NCBI RefSeq assembly: GCF_902729445.1
Contig: NZ_CACVCE010000072.1
Coordinates: 1 to 64,000 of the forward strand
Length of the DNA: 64,000 nucleotides
DNA from: Magnetospirillum sp902729445
GTDB taxonomy: Bacteria > Pseudomonadota > Alphaproteobacteria > Rhodospirillales > Magnetospirillaceae
Direction: 5' to 3'
In this document: one piece after another, positions 35,201 to 47,200 of the stretch
How positions within the stretch are numbered: position 1 is the stretch's first letter
How the letters are laid out: each line of letters opens with the position of its first letter
The notes under the pieces: model-generated
Database searches by the model: none
Told to the model about the DNA's origin: nothing
The model's input: the letters and a program-made list of their open reading frames with translations, nothing else
Made by a program: the position numbers and the translations under genes

Positions 35201-38200
35201 GCCGCCGAGGTCTCGTACAGCGCCCAGGTGTTGCCGCCGCCGCCGATCAAGCTGTCGTTACCGGCGCCGCCGGTCAGGCCCGACCAACCGCTGGCCCGCC
35301 CGGTCAGGGTGTCGCCAAGCGCCGAGCCGATCACCGAATCGATGGCCTGGAAGGTGTAGGTGTCGCCGCCCGAGCTGCCGGTACCAGCCGACAAATTGGC
35401 GGTGACCGCCGCACCCGACAGGCCGAACGACACTTCGCCGCCCTTGATGTTGCCCCAGGCGTCGGTGGTGGCATCGCCGATGAAGGTATCCGACCCGCCG
35501 CCACCGAAGAACATGTCGTCGCTGCCGCCGCCGGTCAGGACGTCCGCCCCGGTGGTGCCGACGATGATGTCGTGCTGGGTGCCGCCGGTCAGGCCGGTGG
35601 TCATGGTGCCCAAGCCGTCATCGCCCAGGAACTGTTCGATGGCGTTGCCGCCGAAATGGTTCTTGATCAGCACCGAACCGCCGCCGGCCTCGGGGGCGAA
35701 GCGGATCACCAGATCGGTGCCCGACCGTTCCATCCCCTTCAACTGCCACTGGGCGATGGCCGACACATCCAAGATGTCGTTGCCGGCGCTGTCGAACAAG
35801 GTCGCCTGGCCCGACGGGATCACACTGCCGATATAGGTGTCGTCGCCTGTGCCGCCGGCCGCCATGTCGCCACTGACCGCGCCGGCCAGGGGGATGGCGT
35901 CGTTGCCCGCCGTGCCGATCGTCAACTGGCCATTGACGCCGCCGATATTGGCCATCGACACCGGCGCCGACTGTCCGGCCAGCGCCACCAAGGTCCCGTC
36001 GAAACTGGTGCCGGTCCCGGCGCCCTTGACGTACAGCCAGCCGTCGGTGCCGTTCGACAGGAACACCACCGCGTCGGTGACCGCCGGATCCAGCGCGGCG
36101 ATCGCCGCCGCGACGTTGGTGCCGACGACCGGTGTGGGCGAGACGTAGTACTTGTACCCGGCGCCCGCGCTGAAATTCAGGACATCGGTCCCGCCGAAAT
36201 CGGTGATGGTGTCGGTGGCCGCACTGGTGGACTCGCCGGCCCCGACCAGGAAGGAATCCATGCCGGCGCCGCCGGACAGGATGTCGGCCCCGCCACCACC
36301 GCGGATGGTGTCGGACCCGCTACCGCCGATCAGAGTGTTGGTGCTGGCGTCGCCTAACAAGGTGTCGTCGAAGGCGCCGCCGACCACATTCTCGACCGAA
36401 GCGATGGTCTCGGCGGTGCCGAACCCGTCATTGGTGACCGTCCCGGTCGCCAGGTTGACATTGACCGTTTCGGTCGCGCCCGAGAAGGACGCGGTATCCA
36501 GCCCATCGCCGCCCACCAGCGAGGTGACGCCAACGCCGCTGATCAGCGTGTCGTTGCCCAAGCCACCGATCAGGGTGTCGCCACCGGACGGAGCTTGCCA
36601 CAGCTGGTTCGACACGGTGAAGACATCGCGGGTGGCATTGCTGTCGCCGGCGGTCAGACCTTGCCATGTCGAGTAGATCAGATGATGGCCATCGGCGGAA
36701 ATCCGCACGTCGTCGTAGCCGGTAAAGGCGTGACTGACCAACGGCGTTTCAGGCGTGACGCGGATCAGGCTTCCGCCGACCACATCCTTGATGAACACGT
36801 CCGGCGCGCCATTCCCGTCGGCGGCCACCAGATTCCCGGCAGTGGAGGCAAAGGCGACATAGCGGCCATCGGCCGAAATCGAAACATTGTAGGCCGAGGC
36901 GTTGCCGACCGTGTTGTCGGTAGCCACATCGGCACGGACCAATCCGCCGGTCTCCAGATTCTTGACGTAGACATGGGCGACCCCGGTCAATCCGTCATTC
37001 AGAAGATCGGCGGAACTGGTGAAGGCGACGAACTTGCCGTTGCCCGACAGGACCGCGGAATAACCACCATCGGTCGAGGGCGTGCCGTCGGCCTCGGAAC
37101 TGGCCAGTACCACCGTGCCGGTGGTCAGGTCCTTGACATAAACCGACTGGGCGCCACCGCCGGGCGCGCCGGCCACCAACGGCGCCGACGTGCTGAACAT
37201 CACCTTGCTGCCGTCGGTCGATAGCACGACCTGGCTGCCGGCCTGATCCAGATTGGCGACACCGGAATCGATCTGGGTCAGCTCGCCCGTGGCGAGATTC
37301 TTCGAGAAGACGTGTTTGTGCTGAACGCCCGAACCGGGCAGGCTCCAGACATAGGCGGTAAACACGACCGAGGTGCCGTCGGCCGACATATCGGCGCCCT
37401 CGACGGTCCAGCTGCCCTGCTGGCCGTTCGTGGTGGTATTGACCTGCGTCACCGCCCCGGTCTGCAAATCCTTGATCAGCAGATCGCCCTGATCACCGAC
37501 CGCGGTGTCGGTCGGCGCATAGGCCTGATCCGAGGCGAACAGCACATAGCGTCCGTCCGGGCTGACCTTGAAGATCTTGGCGACATCGACATCATGATCC
37601 GATGTCCCGCCGGTCGGCGAGATCGACACCCGCTGGATCGCGCCTGTCGCCAGATCTTTCAGCAAGATGTCGGTGTCGGTATCAGTGTCGCCGGCAACCA
37701 GATTGGTCGCGTTGGAGGTGAAGGCGACGTAGCGGCCGTTGGCGGATACCACCGCCTCGCCCGAATAACCGTTACCGCCGGAACCGTCCGCGGCTTCGCT
37801 GACCCGGAAGATTTGGCTGGGCGAACCGGCGCGATTATAGATGGTGTCGGCACGCAGGATATCGTTGCCGGCGCCGCCATCGATGACGTTGGCTTGCGCG
37901 TTGCCATACAAGATGTCGTCGCCCGACCCGCCGATCACGTTGTCGATGCCGATAGCGAAATCCGACCCGTTATCGGAGCCGACCACCGTGCCCACCGACA
38001 GGTTGGCCGTCACCGATGCGGTCAGTGCCGACATGTTCAGGGTGTCGATGCCGGTGTCGCCGGTGCTGTCGCCGCCGATGATTCGGTCGCTGCCATCGCC
38101 CAGCGTGGCGACAAAAGTATCGTTGCCCTGCCCGCCGACCAAAACGTCGGCGCCGGCCATGCCGGTCAGGGTATCGTCGCCGGTACCGCCGATCAGTGTA

Positions 38201-41200
38201 TTGGCGACGGCGCTGCCGATGATGGAATCGGCGCCCGCGCCGCCCACAACATGCTCGATGCCCGAAATGGTATCGGCGCCGACATCCAGGCCGGAAGCGG
38301 TCCCGGCGGTCAGGTTGACGGTGACCGGATTGACGGCGCTGGGATACTTGATCCAGTCGTCGGCACTGGTGTCGCTCGCGGCCGTGCCGCCGTAATAGAC
38401 GTCGTTGCCGGCACCGGCACCGCCGACGATCACGTCGGCGCCATCGCCGCCCGACACGGTGTCGTCGCCAGCCCCGCCGATCAGGGTATCGGCCGCCGAG
38501 CCGCCGGTGATGACATCGACCGAGCTGCCGCCGGTGATGGTTTGCGAAATCGCCAGCGGGCTGCCGTCATAGGTGCCATCGACATTGACCTCCATGGTCG
38601 AGCCGACGGCGACATACAGGGTCTTGGAGGTGGTCAGGCTGGTCAAGCCATCGACCGTGGTGACCATCAGCGGCAGGGCCAGATCGGTTTCTCCGCCGGC
38701 CGGGAAGGTCAGGGTGTGGGTGCCCAGATTGGCCGGCAGCACCCGCCACACGCCGCCGCCCAGACTGATGGCGTTGGTGATGGTCGCCCCGGTCGGCACG
38801 TTGTAGATATCGACCCAGGCGACGGATTCGCTGGGGTCGGTGACCGCGGCCGCCAGGGCCAGCGTCGCCGTGGTATCGACGGTCGTCGTCGCCTGCACCG
38901 TCGGCGCCGAAACGATCGGCGTGTCCATGACCTCGGTGACCATGGTGTCGATGGTCGCCACCTGATCCGACAGCGCCGTCGCCCCGCCATGGCTGGCGGC
39001 GTTGAGCGTGACCTTGCTGGCGCCATTGGTCCAGCCGCCGGCATAGCTGTTATCGACTGCCCGCACGTCCAGGCCGGGCGGGGTGCCGTCATAATTGGCC
39101 GCCGGCAGGAAGCGCAGCTTCGACGCCGCCGACAGCGCAAGCGCGGTGGCGTTGTCGCCGACCGTGCCGACATTGTGCCAGTTGGCGCCGCTGTCGGTCG
39201 AATATTGCCAGACGCCCTGGGTGGTGGAATTGGCACTGTTGCCGACCACCGCCACACCGGCCACCGCCGATCCCGCATCGACATCGACCACCAGGCCGGC
39301 CAGCAGGGCGCCGACCGACAAGCCGGCCGGGGCAGTGGTATCCTCGGCGATCGGAGGCACGATGGCGTGCAGGCTCGGCTGGGCCGAGATGGCGATGTTG
39401 TCGAGGCGCGATTCGCCGTTGGCGCCGCCGAAGACGATGGCGTTCCAGCTGGCGGGATCAGCCGCTCCGGTGGCGCCCAGGGCCGCCGGGATGTTGGTCA
39501 GGCCGCCGACACTCTGCCAGGTGCCGCCGCCGGGCTGGGTCAGTTCCTTGTATTCCAGGCTCAGGCTGCCCTGGCCGCCATTGGCGGCCGGGTCCAGGGT
39601 CAGACGGAAGCGCACCCAACCCGCGATATAGGAATCGTTGGTCAGGTTAAGATCCTGCCACACCGTCTGGGTGCCGTCGGCCAGGTGCAGGCGGATCTGT
39701 TCCGACGGGGTCTGGTGGATTTCGACGCCGATCGAGGCCTCGCCGGCATCGAGATTGGCGCCATCCACCAGATTGCCGTCGACATTGATGTCGCGGCCCA
39801 GGCGGAAGAACGAGCCCCAGTAATTGGGCGTGGTGTCGTATTCGATGACCAGCTTGTCGCCCGGCTGACGGGCCGGCAGCGCCATCATGCGCGAGATGTT
39901 CAGCCCCACCGATTGCGGGCTTGACGGCGCATAGGCGGTGCCGTCGGTGAAGGCGCCGTCCGCGGTCGTGTCGCCCACCAGCGCGTGGGTGCTGCCCAGG
40001 GTGTTGGCGACCCAGCCGTCCTGGCCGTCGATGCCGACGCCGGGGGTCAGATTCTCGAAATCATAGGTGACCGACACCCGGTCGGTGTCCAGCAGGACCG
40101 GCGAATCGTTGATGGCGGTGACGGTGGTGGCAAGCTGGGTGGTGGTGGCGGCGAAGGGGGTGATGCCGCCCCGCGTCGAGGTATCGACGATCATGCCGTT
40201 GCCGGCGCTGTCGGACCACCCGCCGCCATAGGAATTGTCGATCCCGCGCACCACCAGCGACGGCGGGGTTCCGCTATATTCCGGGGCCGGCACGAACCGC
40301 ACCAGGGTCGCAGCCGACAGTGCCAGGGCCGCACCGGTATCGTTGAAGATGGTGTCGATGACCGTCCAGTTGGCGCCGCCATTGCTGGAATATTGCCAGG
40401 CACCGTGGCTCTGCATCTCGGCACTGTTGCCGACCACCGCCACGCCGGCCAGCGAGGCGCCCGCGTCGATATCCGAGAAATTCGCCGCGAACAGCGCCGA
40501 AACCGTGGCCCCCGGATAGGTTCCGCTATCCTCGACCACCGCCGCCAGCGTCGCCGTGGCGGTCATGGTCGGCGCGTCGTTGACGGCCGACACCGTCGCG
40601 TTCAGCGTGCCGGTCGTCCCCGAGATCGCCGTGGCATTGCCGTTGGTGACGGTGCTGGTGGTGATGCGGGTGACCGCATCCGAGAACAGGCCGGTGAAGG
40701 TGTTGTCGATGGCCCGCACGGTCAGGCTGGGCGTGCTGCCCTCGTAATTGGCCACCGGGACGAAACGCAACTGGGTCGCGGCCGACAGCGACAGGGCCGA
40801 GCCGGTGTCGTTGACGGTGCCGACATCCGTCCAGCTGGTGCCGTTGACCGAATATTGCCACTTGCCCTGGGTGGCGGCGTTGGCGCTGTTGGCCACCACC
40901 GCGATGCCGGCCAGCGCGGCGCTGGGATCGGGATCGACGAAGACATCCCCGAACAGCGCCCCGACGGTCATGCCGGTCGGCGTGGCGGTGTCTTCCTCGA
41001 CCGAATAGGCCGCCGGGCCGGACAGGCTGGGGGCGTCGTTGGTGCCGGTGACGGTCGCGTGCAGGGCCTTCGTCGTCTGCGAGAAGAACGACGTTCCGGT
41101 CGGCGTCCCGGTATTGACGAAGGACTTGGTCGCCGTCGCGCTGTTCGACCAGGTGCCGCTGGCCGCCGCATAGGTGTCGTCCACGGCGCGCACGATCAGG

Positions 41201-44200
41201 TCGGGCATGGCGCCTGAAGCATCGGAATTCGCCAGGAAGCGCAGCTTGGCGCTGGCCTGCACCGCCAAGGCGGCGCCGGTATCGTTGACCGTGCCGACAT
41301 TGGTCCAGGTGGTGCCGTTGTCGGACGAGAATTGCCAGACGCCATCCTTCACCGGGTCGGCGCTGTTGCCGACGATGGCGATGCCGCCCATCGAACCGCC
41401 GACATCCGCGTCCGAGAACAACGCGCCGAACAGCGCGCTGACCGTCGCGCCGGCCGGATTGGTGGCGCCTTCGGTCATCACGGGCAGGCTGGCGTCGGCG
41501 GTGAAGGTCGGGGCGTCGTTGACGTTCGACACCGTGACCGTGACGGTGGCGTCGCTGGCCGAATAGCCGGTGCCGTCATGGGCCTTCCAGCCGAAGGTCG
41601 CCGACCCGGTATAGCTGCCGTTGGGAACGAAGCGCAGATAGCCGGCATTCAGGTTGGGCACCGTGACCGTCACTTCGCCGGTCTGCAGCAAGGTGGTGGT
41701 GACCGGAATCCAGGTGGTGCCGTCGGTGGTGAATTCCAGCGTGCCCGAGGCCGCCGTCGGAATGGTGGTGATCTTGATCTTGGAAAGCGCGTCGCCATCG
41801 ACATCGACGAAGGCGCCGGCGAAATCGGACGCCTGGAAGATGTAGGGGGTCTCTTCCACCGTGGCCTTGGTGAAGGCCGACACCACCGGCAGGTCGTTGG
41901 TGCCGGTCACCGTCACGGTGACGGTGCCGGTCGTGGTGCCGCCCTTGCCGTCGGACGCGGTGTAGGTGAAGGTGTCGGTCCCGGTCTCGCCGGCCCGGAG
42001 CGACTGGAATTGCGCGGCGGTCGGGCTGTAGATCACCTTGCCCGAACTGATCGCCACCGTGCCCTTGGCGCCTTGCGTCACCGCCGAGATCGACAGCGTG
42101 TCGCCGTCGAAATCGCTGTCGTTGGCCAACACATCGATGGTGACCGGCGTCGAGGAATTGAGCGCGGTGCCGACATCGGCCACCACGGTCGGGCCGTCAT
42201 TGACGCCCAGCACCGTCACCGTCACCGTGGCGGTGTCCGAGGTCACCTTGGTCTCGGTCAGGCCGGTGTAGGAATTGGTCAGCGTCACCGTGTTGGTGAT
42301 GGTGTAGGTGAAGCTGTCGGTGCCGGAGTAATTGGCATCCGGGGTATAGATGACCTGGGTACCGTCGGCCGACAGCGTGACCTTGCCGTGCCCGGGCGGC
42401 GTCAGCTGTCCGACCGAGACGATGCGGCCCTGGTTCAGCGCCGCCCCGTCGGTCCGGGTGTCGTTGGCCAGCACGTTGATGGTGGCGGTGCCGTCTTCCG
42501 ACATGGTCACCGCATCGTTCTTGGCATCGGCGGCGGCGGCGGCGGCGGCGGTCTGCACCGCCTGGGCGGCGGACAGTTGCGCCGCTTGGGCGACCTGGCT
42601 TTGCCATCCCGAGAAGCTGGTCGACAGTGCGGCCGCATCGGCAACCAGCTGGTTGGCGCTCGACACCTGCAGGCTGGCGATGGTCGCCTTGTTCTTGGCG
42701 TTGGTGGCGGCCGTGGTCGCCTCGGTCGCCAGGCTATTGGCGGCCTGGGCGTCGGCGATATTGTTGACGTCGCCATGGCTGGCATGGTTCGGCGAGGTCA
42801 GGTCGATGGTGTTGATCTCCGTGACCTTGGCGCTCGCCTGGTCCGAGAAGGTGGTGGCGTCGGTCACCGCCGCAGCCGCCAATTGCTTGATGCCCAATGC
42901 ACCGACAGTAGTGCTGTCGGCCTTGGCCAGCAGGGCCACCGCCTTGGCGCGAATGCCGTTGGCGACGCTGGCATCGGCGCTGGGATTGGCAGCCTTCCAG
43001 GTGTCGATCGAACTGATGATGGTGGTGAGCTTGTTCAGCACCGAGCCGGCAGCGTTGGCATCGGCGCCGATGATCTGGTCGACGCTGGTCTTCGCGGTGG
43101 CGGCGGCACTCTTGGCGGCCAGGGCGTCGGCTTCCGAGCGCTGGGCGCCGGCATAGGCGCTGTCGACCGCCTGCTCGAAGATGGCGGCGGCGTTGCTGGC
43201 GTTCGACGCGGCGGTCGCCGAGGCGGCGGCCGAGCTTTCGGCATTGGTGGCGGTGGCAAGTGCGCGGTCGGCATTATCGACCTGGGTCGCCGCCTCGTTC
43301 CTGGCGGCCAGCGCCTTGTCGGCCCAAGCCTGCGCAGACGTGCTGCTTTCCAGGGTGAAGGCGCCGGTGGACAAGGTCACCGTCTTGACCGCATCGGCGG
43401 CGGTAGCCGCCGCGACGGCGTCGCCGCTGGTGGAATTGGGATTGTCGTAGGCGTTGATCGCGTTCTGATAGGCGGTGTTGGCGTCGCCCCGCGCCGTGGC
43501 GGCGGCGGCCTTGGCGGCGGCGGCCTCGGTGCTCCACTGGGCGGCGGTCTTGCCCAGGTAAAGGGCGTTGGGATTGACCTCGGACGCCGCGTTCATCGCC
43601 GCCTGGGCGGCCCGGTCGGCATAGGTCTTGGCCAGGTCGGCCTGGGCTGCCGCCGTCGCCGCCTTGGCCTTGGCGATGTCCAACTGCGCCGCCGCCGTCT
43701 GGTACAGCGTGCGGGCGGCGTCGGATTGGGTCAGAAGGGTGGTGGCGGCGTTGACCACCAGCAATTGGTCGGCGACGACCACGCGCTGGGCATCGACATT
43801 GGTCTTGGCGGCATCGACGATCGCCGCCAGGCGGGTCACTTCCGCCTTGGCCGCCTGGATGGTGTTCACATATTCGGTGGCCTGGCCGGCGCTGACCGTG
43901 GCCGCCCCCAGCTTGGTGCCGCCGATGGTCTGGTTGATCAGCGCCAACTGGCCATAGGCGCTTTTGGCGGTGGCGCCGTCATTGGCGGCACCCAGCGCGG
44001 TGTTGGACTGGCTGACCGCGTCGTCCAGGGCGCCTTGGGCCAGCAGCGCCTTCTTGTAGGCGGCATCGATCAGCGCGCGCGCCGTCTGGTCCGACGACGC
44101 CGAAGCGGCGGTATTGCCGACCCGCGCGGTGTAGGCGGTCAGCATGGAGGCGATATCGCTGGCGGCGGACGTCTTGGCGGTGGTCGCCGCCGCCGCCTTG

Positions 44201-47200
44201 CCCAGGGCGTCGTTGGCGGTGCCGGTGGTATCGACGATGTTGGCCGCCAGCGACTGCAATTCGGCGGCATCGGCCCGCGCGATGGCGATGGTGACCTTGG
44301 TCTCGGCGTCGGTCAGCGCCTTGGCGGCGGCGGCGACCTTCCCCGAGATGTCGGATTGCAGGTTGGCCACCACCTTGACCTGATCCTGGGCGACCGCCGC
44401 CTTGATGGCCGCCGATTCCGAGGCGGCGGCAGCGGATTTGGCGAAGACGCCGGCCGCTTCCGCCGCCGCCTTGGCGGTGGCGAGGTCGGTCGCGGCGGCG
44501 GCGATGGCGGCCTGGCCGGCGGCATCGTTGGTGGTGCCGGTGGCGTCGTAGGAATCTTGCGCCGTCGCCGCCAGCCCGGTCGCGTCGTCGGTGCTGTTGG
44601 GGGCGTCAAAGGCGTTGACGGCGGCGGTATAGGCGGCGTCGGCCTTGGCGGAAGCCGACAAGACATTGTTGCCGGCATCGCCCAGCACCGCGACCCGGGC
44701 GGTGCCGATGGCGGTGTTGGCGGTACCGCTGGCGGTGTTCAGCGCATTGACATCGACACCGCTGACGGTGACGCCCTGGCCCTGCAGCGTGGTCAACTTG
44801 GTCTGCAGCGCGGCGATCTTGTCGGCCAGCACCTTGTAGCGGCCGGCGCTGTTGTCACCGAAATCGGTCAGGCGGCCGGTGGCGTCGGTGATCTGGGTGT
44901 TCAGCGTGGTGCGCAGGTCGTTCGACCCGGTGCCGTCGATCAGGTCGCGGGCGGCCAGGGCGGCGGCCTTGGCTTCGGCGGCCTTGGTCGCCGCGCTGGC
45001 GGCGGAATCCTTGGCCTGGTCGGCGGCGAACTGGGCGTCGGCCAGGCTGGCGGCGCCGGCCGCCTGGGTCTGGGCCTGCAGCGACTTGGTGACGTTCAGC
45101 GATTCGAAGGCCTGGTCGGCATAGGACTTGGCCAGCGCCGCCTGCTTGGCGACTTCGGACTGGATGCCCAGGGCCTTGGCGTAATCGGTCGCCGCCTTGG
45201 ACAGCACGGCCCGGGCCGCCGCCGCCGCGACCGCTTGCGGGTCGTTGGCATCGTTGTCGAAATTGCCGTCATTATTGAGATCGACCAGCATCTGGTCGGG
45301 CAGGTCGGCGGCCTTGTCATAGGCGGCCTTGGCGGCGATCACCGCCGCGTCGGCTTCGGCCACCACCAGCTGGGCGGCGTCGGACGCCGCCTTGGCCTGG
45401 TTGTAGGCGGTCTGGGCGGCGGTATTGTATCCGGTCGCGTCCGAGATGCCGAACACGGTGGCGTCGTTGGGATCGACCGCCGCCGCGTCGTACGCCGCCT
45501 TGGCGGCATCGGCCTGGGCCTTGGCGGCGTCGGCCTTGGTCTTGGCGGTGGCGGCGTAATCCAGATTGTCGGTGTCGCCGGTATTGGTGGTGACCTTCTT
45601 CAGCGCCGCGTCGGCCGAAGCCAGGGCCGCCGACATCGAGGTCTCGATGTCGCGCTGGGCGGTGTACTGGGCGATGATTTCGGCCGCTTCGGCGTTGGCC
45701 TGGACCGAGGCGGCGTCGGCCACCGATTCCTGCGCGGCGACATAGGAATCGTAGGCGGAATCCGAGGTGGCCTCGGCCAGGGTGGCGCGGGTGACCGCCG
45801 AATCGGCGGCGGCGCGGGCCTTGGTGGCGGCATCGACGGCATTGTCATAGGCGGCCACAGCCGCGTCGTAGGCGTCCTTGTAGGCCATCACCACCAGATT
45901 GGTGGCGTCGTTGTTGTTGGCGGCCAGCGCCGTCTGATAATCGGCCAGGGCCGCGGCCTTCGAGGTCGCCTGCGAATCGCGGGCGGCTTCGGCGGCGGCG
46001 GCGGCCACCAGCGGATCGCGGGTCTCGGCACGGGCGGCGGCGGCGGCGGTGGCGGCGGCGTCATAGGACGACTTGGCCGTGGTCAGCGAGGTCGACGCCA
46101 GCGTATTGGCGGCCACCGATCCGAAACGGGCGGTGACCACCGTGCCGGTCCGCCACGAGGCGGCGGCGGCTTCCAGATTGGTGGCGGCGTCGGAAATCGC
46201 CCGCGCGGCGGCGGCATAGCTTTGCGCCTGCTTGTTGTAATCGGCGGCGGTGGCGACATTGCCGATGGCGACGGCGTGGCCGTCGGCGACATCGGCGGCG
46301 GCCTGGAACGCCGCCTTGGCCTTCAGCGCGGCGGCGGCGGCCTTGGTCGAAGCCAGCTGGACGCCGGCGATGTCGCCATCGTCAAAGGCGGTCCGCGCCT
46401 CGTTCTGGTAGTCGCGCGCCTGGTTCTTGTAAGTCTGCGCGTCGGTGGCATAGCCGCCGGCCTGGCTGTTGGCGGCATCGTCCAGGGCGGTGCGGGTGCG
46501 CTCGGCCTCGGCGATGCGCTCGAGCTCACGCGCGGCGGCCTCGGCGGCGGCGGCCTCGGCGGCGGCCTTGGCGGCGGCGGCGGCGGTGTAGGTGGCCAGC
46601 TTGGCCTCGGCGGCGGCATCGACCTGCAGGGCCTGCTTCTCGGCGGAATCGGCTTCGGCTACCGCCTTCGATGCCTTGATCACCTGCTGCTCGAGGAACA
46701 GGATCGAATCGTTGGCACTCTTGGCCTTGGCCGCCGCCGCCGGTCCCAAAGCCAGCAACGAGGCGACGATGGCCTTGACGGTGGCCAGCTCGGCCGCGGC
46801 AGCCGCCAGCTTGCCGGCGGCATCGTTGGTTCCGTTGGGGTCGTTCGAGGAATTGACGGCGGTATTCTTGGCGTTGTCGATATCGGTGGCCAACGTCGCG
46901 TTATCGTTGCGCGTCGGATTCATCAAATCCAGTTTGGCCTTGGCCGTCGCCAGGGCGGTCTTGGCCGCACTGGCGAAATTGACCGCCGCGGTCGCCGCAT
47001 TCTCGGCGGTGGTCTTCGAGGTGGCGATGGCGGCCAGGCCGGCATCGGCGCAATCGACCGAAGCCGCGTCGGCCTTGGCGATGGCGTCAAGGGCGGCGGT
47101 GCGCGCCTCTTCCAACCGGGCCCGTGCGTTGGTGGCGGCGGTCTCGGCCGCGCCCCGGGTGTTGGCGGCCAGGGCGTTGGCCAGCTCGGTCTGGGCGTTG

